From contig LKNC01000204.1 of assembly GCA_001564255.1 (NCBI GenBank), forward strand, positions 1-5,226: a DNA stretch of 5,226 nt, read 5' to 3'. Positions 1-5,226 of the stretch are shown piece by piece. The stretch comes from Natrialbaceae archaeon Tc-Br11_E2g1. Its GTDB lineage: Archaea > Halobacteriota > Halobacteria > Halobacteriales > Natrialbaceae. Below the pieces are notes generated by a model that made no database searches, was not told the origin of the DNA, and saw nothing but the letters and a program-made list of their open reading frames with translations. Both the position numbers and the translations under genes were made by a program. Position 1 is the stretch's first letter, and each line of letters opens with the position of its first letter.

Positions 1-1001
1 GCGAGTCCAGTTGCGAGGACGCCGCTCTGCAGCTCCTCGATCTGGAAGTCGAACTGCCCTTCCATCAGCGTCCGCGAATGGAGCGCTTCGTCCATCGTCT
101 TGTCCGACTCGGTGATCTGCGTGATCTCGACGCCCTCGTACAGCCCGTAGCTGAGCTGCTCTGGATCGATGAGCATCGCGATGTCGTCGGGCCAGTAGGC
201 GACGCCGACCATGTCGTAGCTGAACGGCGTGACGTCGTTGTCGCCCTGCAGCACAGCGACACCGAGGCCGTCTTCGCGGCCGGTCAGCTCGAAGTAGTAC
301 TGCTGTATCTGGCTCTTCGAACACAGAATGACCTGGCTGTCAGGGTCGCGGAACCGTTCAGGATTCGTCTGAATCATGTTGTTGAACAGTTCCGTGTTGA
401 CAGGCTGTGGCCCGTCTTCAGCGTCTTCGTGGTCGTACGTCGGCATCGTGTCGACCGTCTCGTCGTCGACGCCGATCCCGATCCGCTCCGAGACGTCATC
501 GGCACCCTCGGCGATGGCGATGAAGCCGTCGAACGTTTCGTCCAGTTCTTCGGGAATGTCCGACCCCTCGCGACCAGCGTTGATCGCCAGGTTCTGGACG
601 TCGTTCGCCCACGCGCGCTCGAAGTGCGACAGGATGACGCCAGCGACCTCCTCCTCGGACATCGTGTTCTCGATGGCGTCCTCTTTCAGGTCGTACTTGA
701 TGTAGTAGTACTGACCAGTGACGTTGAACTCGATCGCGCCGGTCGTCGCATCCGACGTTTCGGGACGGCTGCCGTCCTCGTCACGGGTGCCACCAGAGAG
801 TTCAGGCACACCGACCTTCGGCTTGCCCATCTCTTTGCGTGGCAGCGGCTCGACGCGGACCATGTCGAGGAGTTCCGACTCTTCCTGGGTTCGCTCGATG
901 AACTCCATGAAGAGGTCTCGCGGGAGCTGGACTCCGTTGAGGTCAGTCGTGTCGATCGTTCCCTTCTGCAGGCTCTGGGTGTTGTCTTTTCGTGCGGACA
1001 T
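1..1001 (-). CDS. Major capsid protein, HK97 fold (3' end outside window)
   Basis: An ATG two bases after the protease stop opens a frame that runs without a stop to the left edge, 333 complete codons. The product starts MSARKDNTQSLQKGTIDTTD and is the likely shell subunit. Family-like segments are LLDMVRVEPLPRKEMGKPKV (44-63), then YYYIKYDLKEDAIE (98-111) and the helix-to-loop stretch FERAWANDVQNLAINAGREG (127-146) followed by DGFIAIAEG (158-166). These match the F..D.Q.LAINGD...GW..IAEG pattern common in HK97-fold capsid proteins next to XkdF-type proteases. VILCSKSQIQQYYFELTGRE (224-243) and the IDPEQLSYGLYEGVEI region (278-293) fit the later axial and peripheral domain parts. SGVLATGL, at the cut, resembles the usual end of the fold, so few residues may be missing. 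No long N-terminal delta domain is present, in keeping with scaffold function in the upstream protease fusion. A GGGAG site precedes the start. Confidence 0.93.
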   Translation of the reverse strand, partial: MSARKDNTQSLQKGTIDTTDLNGVQLPRDLFMEFIERTQEESELLDMVRVEPLPRKEMGKPKVGVPELSGGTRDEDGSRPETSDATTGAIEFNVTGQYYYIKYDLKEDAIENTMSEEEVAGVILSHFERAWANDVQNLAINAGREGSDIPEELDETFDGFIAIAEGADDVSERIGIGVDDETVDTMPTYDHEDAEDGPQPVNTELFNNMIQTNPERFRDPDSQVILCSKSQIQQYYFELTGREDGLGVAVLQGDNDVTPFSYDMVGVAYWPDDIAMLIDPEQLSYGLYEGVEITQITESDKTMDEALHSRTLMEGQFDFQIEELQSGVLATGL

Positions 1002-1003
1002 GT

Positions 1004-2395
1004 TCAGTGGCTCCCAAGCGCGGCCTTGAACGCGCTCGATTCGTCGGTGTCGTCAGTGTTCTTTTCAGCACCGCCGCCGACCTGGTCGCTCTCGGCTGAA
1101 CCTTTGGCGACTTTGTCGACGCGATCGTCGAGCTTCTCGATCTGATCGCTCAGTTCGTCGAGCTTCTCGGCGAGTGGGTTTTCGTCGTCCTGTTCGTCTG
1201 CTTTCTGTGCGTCGGCGTCCTCGTCGCTGTCATCGAGCTTTTCGGTCAGCTCGGCGAGCTGCGTTTCGAGGGCGTCGACCTTGTCGGTGAGTTCGTCGTC
1301 GGTCATGTTGTCGTCTGTGTCTGCCGATTTCTTGTCGTCCTTCTTTTCCTCGTAACCAGAGAGTGTGAAGGAGTACTCGTCGTTGTCTGTGAATCGATTC
1401 GTCTCATAGTCCATATCCGACGCGAGGGTCGCCTCAATGGCGTCGTGTGCCGCCATCAGCGTCTCTCGGTTTACCTCCGAGAGCGTGCGGCCCTCTTTGG
1501 CGATGGTCAGTGCCTTTTCGGCTTCGACCGGGTCGACATCCGCCAGCTCGATGCTGTTGGTGTCGCCGTCCGAAACGCCGATAGACTCCCACCACTGCTT
1601 GAACCGCTTCCCAAGAGTAGCATCATCGACGTCCTCAAGAGACGCGGCGTCGGGGTCGTCAGTTTTCTTTGTCATTTGATCCGTCTTCGTTTTCTGCAGG
1701 TGCGACCACAGCCGCCGGGCTTCCTCTTCGGAGTGGCCCCGTGGTTCCATCAACTCGACAAATCCGTCTTCGCTGTCTGCTTGTGCGACGACGTTCTTTT
1801 CGAGCGATTTCACGGCCGCGTGATCGGCATTCGGGACAGCCGGGATGTCAACGTCCGAGATCTCAGCTACGTAGCCGTTGACGATCTCGGTGGCCGGCCC
1901 CTCGTCCACCTCCGCAGGGAACGTGATGTCGTCGGGGAGTTCGTCTGCGGCGCGATCAACTTCCTCGCTGACCTCGCCGCCGATCGAAAACCCTGTCAGA
2001 ATACCATCCTTTACCAGCTGCCACAACTCGTCGTCGTGGTACTTCCGCGTGATGATCCAGGACCCAGCGGCGTACTCCTTACCGCCGATGGTCTCGGCCT
2101 CGTCGATGATCTCATTGCGGGTCAACTCCGCGTCGTCATCGGCGAACTTGAAGTGCATCACGCCGTCGTCAGGGTCCGGGGCGAACATCGCCTCGATCCC
2201 GGCCGGCTCCAGGTAGTCGCGCTGTCTGTCGACCTCGTTTGGGACGAGAGCCGCGCCCGTCGCGGTCCGCTCGTCTTCGTCGGTCGCTTTGATCGCGACG
2301 GTTTTCTGAAATCGCCGCGGCTCTGTCTGTGTCATTGTCTCGTGAAACGCCGGGATATGGACCTCTGGCAGAGCCCCCGGCAGGGATGCCGTCAT
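1004..2395 (-). CDS. XkdF-like prohead serine protease fused to a scaffold-like tail
   Basis: This 463-residue protein joins a capsid maturation protease to a scaffold-like region. Residues ~28-190 match the XkdF-type phage serine protease pattern: an N-terminal strand region (FQKTVAIKA), GVMHFKFADD with likely catalytic H81, GSWIITRKYHDDELWQLVKDG and GFSIGGEV with likely nucleophile S137, then the EISDVDIPAVPNADH segment (178-192) that resembles the E-S-VD-PA block of prohead proteases. Residues ~195-345 are less clear; EGRTLSEVNRETLMAAHDAI (301-320) recalls a segment often seen in the C-terminal parts of such proteins. Residues 364-431 form two heptad coiled coils, followed by a low-complexity end and a short SAFKAAL motif. 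Such fusions let the protease digest its own scaffold during head maturation. The start is uncertain: ATG at 2395 is the first after an in-frame stop, ATG at 2335 (Met21) would also keep the whole domain, and neither has a clear ribosome site. The protein has no cysteine. Confidence 0.9.
   Translation of the reverse strand: MTASLPGALPEVHIPAFHETMTQTEPRRFQKTVAIKATDEDERTATGAALVPNEVDRQRDYLEPAGIEAMFAPDPDDGVMHFKFADDDAELTRNEIIDEAETIGGKEYAAGSWIITRKYHDDELWQLVKDGILTGFSIGGEVSEEVDRAADELPDDITFPAEVDEGPATEIVNGYVAEISDVDIPAVPNADHAAVKSLEKNVVAQADSEDGFVELMEPRGHSEEEARRLWSHLQKTKTDQMTKKTDDPDAASLEDVDDATLGKRFKQWWESIGVSDGDTNSIELADVDPVEAEKALTIAKEGRTLSEVNRETLMAAHDAIEATLASDMDYETNRFTDNDEYSFTLSGYEEKKDDKKSADTDDNMTDDELTDKVDALETQLAELTEKLDDSDEDADAQKADEQDDENPLAEKLDELSDQIEKLDDRVDKVAKGSAESDQVGGGAEKNTDDTDESSAFKAALGSH
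1011..1015 (-). promoter_or_regulatory. Shine-Dalgarno-like site of the major capsid gene
   Basis: The minus strand reads GGGAG inside the last codons of the protease gene, nine bases before the capsid ATG at 1001. It supports that start and a high rate of re-initiation for the most abundant virion protein. Confidence 0.55.
1103..1306 (-). other. Coiled-coil scaffold segment inside the protease fusion, with possible internal start
   Basis: This segment encodes residues 364-431 of the protease fusion. Two regular heptad runs are visible: L369, V373, L376, L380, L383, L387 and L408, L412, L415, I419, L422, V426, V429, with alternating 4 and 3 spacing. An acidic linker (388-407) separates them. 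The segment begins with an in-frame ATG (1306-1304) that would give a free 100-residue scaffold ending at the shared stop, in the manner of lambda Nu3 within C. No Shine-Dalgarno is visible before this ATG, so separate translation is only a possibility; the coiled coil itself is plain in the sequence. Confidence 0.6.
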
Positions 2396-2408
2396 CGGGT
2401 GTTACTCG

Positions 2409-3260
2409 TTAAATAGCGACGCTGATTCTCTCACCGTTCTCGATAGCTTCGAGTTGATCTTCGGTCAGATCCTCCTCGAAGACAGCCACCACAGTACAGC
2501 GACAGTTCGCAATTTCATCGACCGGGCCCAACGGATCGCCGGGGTGTTGGAGGAAGACCCCACCAACATCGAACGGTGTGCCGACTGCGACAACCTGCTG
2601 GTGTGCATCTGCGTGTGAGTCACGTTCGCGGCCGTCTACTGACGTGATCCACTGCTCGCCGACGACGCTGTCGGCATCTTCGTGCGCCGAATGGCTCCCC
2701 GCGTTCGACGTCGCGATCGTGCCGGTCCGCGCGGCTCGCTCAGCGACGTACCCCTCAAGCCGACCGTCGAATAGCTCATCGTTGAGTTGGTCAGCTATGT
2801 CCGGGATGGATAGCCCGTCGCGTTGTGCGCCACGAAGCCATCTCGCGGAGTCCTCCGTGATGGTCTCCAGTGTTGAGCCGGCGGCCGTCTGAACCCAGTC
2901 GTCGATCACTTCGAGCGTGCGCTCAGGCACGACGTCGAAGGCAACGTCGAGGCTGGACTGGCGAGAAGCCACAGCACGCCCAGCCATCACGCCCTCTTCG
3001 CCGTTGTTCCGAAACACTGCCTGGAAGTCGTTGGTGTAATTGCCCGTTCGCGACTGAATCTCGGCTCGGATCGATTCAAGCGACTCCAGGTCGGACTCCG
3101 AGGCGTTGGCGACGAAGTCCTCGATCTCCTCTTCGACTGGTTGGAGTGCGTCGACGTAGTCGTCCAGGAACGTCTGAAAGACGCGCTCCTCTTCGGGTGA
3201 GAAGTCGTTTTTTGTGAGCACCCGCGCTTTGGTGAGCTGGCGACCGCACACCTCGCACAT
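2409..3260 (-). CDS. Mu F / SPP1 gp7-like head morphogenesis protein
   Basis: This 283-residue protein belongs to the phage Mu F-like / SPP1 gp7 group, minor head proteins that bind the portal or capsid interior and are needed for proper head assembly or DNA ejection. The diagnostic C-terminal domain covers about residues 170-264: YVAERAARTGTIATSNAGS, W204, then D209, R211, H216 and H220 in SVDGRERDSHADAHQQVV, HPGDP (239-243) and NCRC (252-255). The N-terminal half (about 20-165) is helical and acidic with no family I can name. The protein starts MCEVCGRQ, giving a CxxC at residues 2-5; with C253 and C255 these are its only four cysteines, so one shared metal site is possible. The gene follows the portal after two bases, the usual place for this family, and a GGGAG site supports the start. 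A 13-base gap separates it from the protease gene. Confidence 0.92.
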   Translation of the reverse strand: MCEVCGRQLTKARVLTKNDFSPEEERVFQTFLDDYVDALQPVEEEIEDFVANASESDLESLESIRAEIQSRTGNYTNDFQAVFRNNGEEGVMAGRAVASRQSSLDVAFDVVPERTLEVIDDWVQTAAGSTLETITEDSARWLRGAQRDGLSIPDIADQLNDELFDGRLEGYVAERAARTGTIATSNAGSHSAHEDADSVVGEQWITSVDGRERDSHADAHQQVVAVGTPFDVGGVFLQHPGDPLGPVDEIANCRCTVVAVFEEDLTEDQLEAIENGERISVAI

Positions 3261-3262
3261 CG

Positions 3263-4825
3263 TCAGTCTCCCGTCGAGCCGCGTTTGATCCGCTCGGCAG
3301 CCTTCTCTTCGCGAGCCGTCTGCTCTACTTGGCTGACCGCTTCGTCAAGTGCCGCGCCGGGCGTCTGTTGTGACGAGACCTCGGAGACGAGCCGCTGGCC
3401 GATCTCGTCGTCGCGGGGGTCAATGCCGAACAGTTCGAGCGCTTGGTTGACCGTCAGCACGTCTTTGACCGCGTCGGCGGTCATCTTCCCGATCTCGGCT
3501 TCTTGCCGTCGGTTCTCCGCGCCTTTGGTGACGAAGTCAACCGTCCAGTCGTGGACGTCGAGTATCTGCTGATGGATGACTCGGTAGAGACGTTCGGCGT
3601 AGCGTTCTTGCTCAGGTTGGATCGTCTCCTGCGTGAACTCTCGGTTTGCCTCCTCACTGTTGGAGTTCGTCGCGTCGTGGTTTCCGAGCATCTGCAGCGG
3701 GACGTGGTGGACTTTGGCGATGTCCTTCTCGTTCATCTCGCGGTAGTTCGCGAACGACATATCTTCATCGCCGAAGTGCGCCGCCGGCTCGACGCGGATC
3801 TTGACGTTCTGACCTTCGACGCCGATCCCCTTGTCGGCTAAGTCGTCGGCTTCGAGAATCAGTGCTCCAGGACCGTCGCCTTCGCGAAGGCCTTTGATGT
3901 GTTCGCGCACCTCTTCGCGCGAGTCTTCGGATAGCTCGCCGCCCTCGACGATGATGACGTAGTCCATGACGAGGTCGTTTTCCAGACGCTCGCGGTTGAA
4001 CCGCCGCGCCTCTTGGTCGGCGATCATCGTCTGTATCTCGCTGATCCACGTCGGCAGCCCGTAGTACAGCGTGTTGGGGTGGGGGTTGGGGATGAACAGC
4101 AGCTCGTTCGCCGGCGTCGCACCGTCGGCCTGCATCGTCTCGATGTCGGTGTAGACCTCGCCGGTTTCTCTGTCGACGTACTTCGGGTCGTCGTTGCCGT
4201 TGAGGTCGGTGTTCTGCCGATCGCCAGCCTCGGCGAAAAAGCGTGTCTTGCCGTTGCGCTTTTGAACGAATCCGTGGCCCGCGATCTGTTCATTCACAAA
4301 GCCGTCACCATCTCGCTGTTTTTTGACACGGACAGTCTTCGCCGGTAGGTAGGCCATCCCAGCCGGTTCGTCGTCGTAACCTGCGTAGATGATTTCAAGC
4401 GCGGCCCAGCCGATGCCGTGGTAGTCCTGCCGCGCCTTTTCGTGCATCTCTGTCGGCGTCCCTCGTGCGGTGCCTTTTGGCCCGAGCTTCCAAATGCTGT
4501 CGCGCGAGCGCCAGAAGTTTTCGACCCGCTCCCGTTCGTCCTCGCTGGCGTCTTCGGGATCGACGTTCTCGTGCTCGACGATCTCAAAACCATACCCCAC
4601 CTCGCGCTTTGCCTTCTTCTCGATGCAGACCGCGTGCGTGCCGTTGAGTTCCTGGAGACCGGCAAGTTGATGTGTGGGATACGGCGTTTGGATACCCTGA
4701 CCGACCGTGATGCCGATCGACCGCTCGTTGAGCTGGTCAGAGGAGGCGGACGCGGCGGCCTTCTGCATTCCCACCAGCGAAGACTTGACGGCCCCCTGCT
4801 CAGTGCTGCTGTCGTCGTCACTCAT
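3263..4825 (-). CDS. Portal protein, HK97/PBSX-like family
   Basis: This 520-residue protein is a tailed-virus portal, the dodecameric ring at one capsid vertex through which DNA enters and leaves and on which the terminase docks. Recognisable parts are the N-terminal segment around residues 53-80 (LAGLQELNGTHAVCIEKKAK), a stretch at about 195-223 with GDRQ and YVDRETGEV that resembles the fGDpR...tGe region of PBSX-type portals, then YYGLPTWISEIQTMIADQEA (254-273), the VIIVEGGELS region (290-299), and the highly typical DIAKVHHVPLQMLG with NSNSEEANREF (368-397). The last ~40 residues are polar and charged, likely disordered. Length fits the family. A strong AGGAGG nine bases upstream supports the ATG at 4825. 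The start overlaps the end of the small acidic ORF, and the stop is two bases before the Mu F-like gene. No truncation is seen. Confidence 0.95.
   Translation of the reverse strand: MSDDDSSTEQGAVKSSLVGMQKAAASASSDQLNERSIGITVGQGIQTPYPTHQLAGLQELNGTHAVCIEKKAKREVGYGFEIVEHENVDPEDASEDERERVENFWRSRDSIWKLGPKGTARGTPTEMHEKARQDYHGIGWAALEIIYAGYDDEPAGMAYLPAKTVRVKKQRDGDGFVNEQIAGHGFVQKRNGKTRFFAEAGDRQNTDLNGNDDPKYVDRETGEVYTDIETMQADGATPANELLFIPNPHPNTLYYGLPTWISEIQTMIADQEARRFNRERLENDLVMDYVIIVEGGELSEDSREEVREHIKGLREGDGPGALILEADDLADKGIGVEGQNVKIRVEPAAHFGDEDMSFANYREMNEKDIAKVHHVPLQMLGNHDATNSNSEEANREFTQETIQPEQERYAERLYRVIHQQILDVHDWTVDFVTKGAENRRQEAEIGKMTADAVKDVLTVNQALELFGIDPRDDEIGQRLVSEVSSQQTPGAALDEAVSQVEQTAREEKAAERIKRGSTGD
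3268..3272 (-). promoter_or_regulatory. Shine-Dalgarno-like site of the Mu F-like gene
   Basis: The minus strand reads GGGAG within the last codons of the portal gene, seven bases before the ATG at 3260. The spacing suits a ribosome binding site and supports the start that gives the N-terminal CEVC motif. Confidence 0.55.
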
Positions 4826-4901
4826 CGTCTTTGTCCTCCTCTTCGTTGATCTTGTCGACGACGTCTTCGTCCTCGACGATTCCTGTTTTCTTTCGTGTCA
4901 T
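4818..4901 (-). CDS. Very small acidic ORF between terminase and portal (27 aa)
   Basis: An ATG lies two bases after the terminase TGA and opens a 27-codon frame, read as MTRKKTGIVEDEDVVDKINE and then EEDKDDE. It ends in a TGA that overlaps the portal start (ATGAGTGA, 8 bases shared). The product has a basic N-terminus (RKK) and a very acidic remainder, with 12 of 27 residues Asp or Glu, in keeping with its halophilic neighbours. The nearest Shine-Dalgarno-like bases (GGAG, 4919-4916) are 14 bases from the ATG, which is far, so initiation may depend on coupling to terminase. The portal ribosome site AGGAGG lies inside this frame. I recognise no family. It may be a real small protein or only a translated leader that couples terminase and portal translation. 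The gap-free fit on both sides is the main argument that it is translated. Confidence 0.5.
   Translation of the reverse strand: MTRKKTGIVEDEDVVDKINEEEDKDDE
4835..4840 (-). promoter_or_regulatory. Shine-Dalgarno site of the portal gene
   Basis: The minus strand reads AGGAGG here, nine bases before the portal ATG at 4825. It is the best match in the window to the anti-Shine-Dalgarno end of archaeal 16S rRNA, and it fixes the portal start at 4825 rather than at the next in-frame ATG (Met20). It lies within the coding part of the 27-residue upstream ORF. Confidence 0.75.
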
Positions 4902-4903
4902 GG

Positions 4904-5226
4904 TCAGTTGATGAGCTCCGAACCGCGTTTTTTGTCGCCAGACTGTCGCCGTCGGTAGGCCGCCAGCCGATCAACTTGACTCGCCGCCAGTGCCAGTGCG
5001 TCGACGGTGTCGTCATGGAAGCCTTCGGGCGCGTCGTACCGAACCGTCCCACCGCGTGTTACGTCGTATTCAAAAACAGACAGTTCGTGTCGGAGCTGTC
5101 CGATGTCGGGTGCGGTGAGTTCTCCGTTTTCGATTCGCGTTATCAAATTCTCGATGAGTTCTCGCTTCTTTTGCGGCGAGAACTTGACCGGTTCGATAGA
5201 CACGCCGGCGTCGGCCAGGTCGGCGA
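4904..5226 (-). CDS. terL: Terminase large subunit, C-terminal end (5' part outside window)
   Basis: This is the last 106 residues of a tailed-virus large terminase, the ATPase/nuclease motor that cuts concatemeric DNA and drives it into the procapsid through the portal. The frame is open to the right edge, so the GTG at 5203 is an internal Val codon (ADLADAGVSIEPV) rather than a start. Visible signs are the segment GVSIEPVKFSPQKKRELIENL, the run ELSVFEYDVTRGGTVRYDAP, and the motif HDDTVDALALA at about 5017-4985. In the family, this last motif carries an acidic metal ligand of the RNase H-like nuclease domain, followed by a helix. A short basic tail (RRRQSGDKKRGSELIN) ends the protein. The ATPase domain, with Walker motifs, must lie beyond the right edge. 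The position directly upstream of the portal supports the call. The terminase subfamily cannot be told from this piece. Confidence 0.93.
   Translation of the reverse strand, partial: ADLADAGVSIEPVKFSPQKKRELIENLITRIENGELTAPDIGQLRHELSVFEYDVTRGGTVRYDAPEGFHDDTVDALALAASQVDRLAAYRRRQSGDKKRGSELIN

Noticed and set aside
78..1145. 355-codon open frame on the plus strand opposite the capsid gene.
   Set aside because: It spans the end of the protease gene and most of the capsid gene in antisense, with RRR/VVV-rich composition typical of a shadow frame; the minus-strand capsid frame explains the region.
1103..1306. Possible tandem DNA repeat from recurrent tcgtc/gagct patterns.
   Set aside because: The repetition reflects Asp/Glu/Leu codons of a coiled coil; no fixed DNA unit recurs in tandem.
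2396..2408. Possible promoter or terminator in the 13-base gap before the protease gene.
   Set aside because: The gap is too short, with no T-run, hairpin or clear TATA/BRE element; the TTTAAC at its edge is only the stop codon context.
1445..2416. 323-codon open frame on the plus strand opposite the protease gene.
   Set aside because: It mirrors the codon pattern of a high-GC, acidic gene on the other strand. Its product is rich in Arg, Val and Leu with no halophilic acidity and no recognisable motif, while the minus-strand frame has clear protease motifs.
4294..4821. 175-codon minus-strand frame inside the portal gene, plus similar frames at 4024-4293, 3765-4049 and 3076-3258.
   Set aside because: All are Arg/Ser/Thr-rich +1 or -1 shadows of the portal and Mu F genes with no domain and no fit to the operon.
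4822..5052. 76-codon minus-strand frame overlapping the terminase end and the terminase-portal gap.
   Set aside because: It is out of frame with TerL, ends in an Arg-rich low-complexity tail (RNRRGRRRRRQDQRRGGQRR), and has no acidic bias. The 27-residue ORF fits the gap better.
5201..5203. GTG as a start for a separate 99-residue gene.
   Set aside because: The frame continues upstream to the window edge with terminase-like sequence, so this is an internal Val codon.

Overview
The window reads as the head-assembly (packaging and capsid) block of a tailed virus or provirus of a haloarchaeon. Every supported gene lies on the minus strand, so the order of transcription runs from the right edge to the left: the 3' end of the large terminase gene, a tiny acidic reading frame, the portal gene, a Mu F / SPP1 gp7-type head morphogenesis gene, a prohead protease joined to a scaffold-like tail, and the major capsid protein, which is cut by the left edge. 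The haloarchaeal assignment rests on the strong Asp/Glu bias of all the proteins, the scarcity of Cys and Lys, and the high-GC, C/G-ending codons. Nothing here separates a free virus from an integrated one, because no integrase, attachment site or host gene is in view.

Layout, right to left. 5226-4904: C-terminal nuclease end of TerL with an HDDTVDALALA motif. 4901-4818: 27-residue acidic ORF. 4825-3263: portal, 520 aa, HK97/PBSX-like. 3260-2409: Mu F-like protein, 283 aa. 2395-1004: XkdF-type serine protease (first ~190 residues), a middle region, and two heptad-repeat coiled coils, 463 aa. 1001-1: major capsid protein of the HK97 fold, 333 complete codons, running off the left edge. There is no intergenic space longer than 13 bases, so no promoter or terminator is expected and I saw none.

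The genes form one tightly packed transcription unit. Three of the junctions have the same form, TGA-two bases-ATG, and one is an 8-base overlap (ATGAGTGA). Purine-rich Shine-Dalgarno-like sites sit inside the 3' end of the upstream gene before portal, Mu F and capsid. Functionally, the portal nucleates the procapsid, the scaffold part of the protease fusion guides capsid assembly, the protease then clears the scaffold, the Mu F protein attaches near the portal, and the terminase packs DNA through the portal.

I did not find an undescribed system. The parts worth a second look are the protease-scaffold fusion with possible internal starts, the four-cysteine pattern of the Mu F protein, and the small ORF between terminase and portal.
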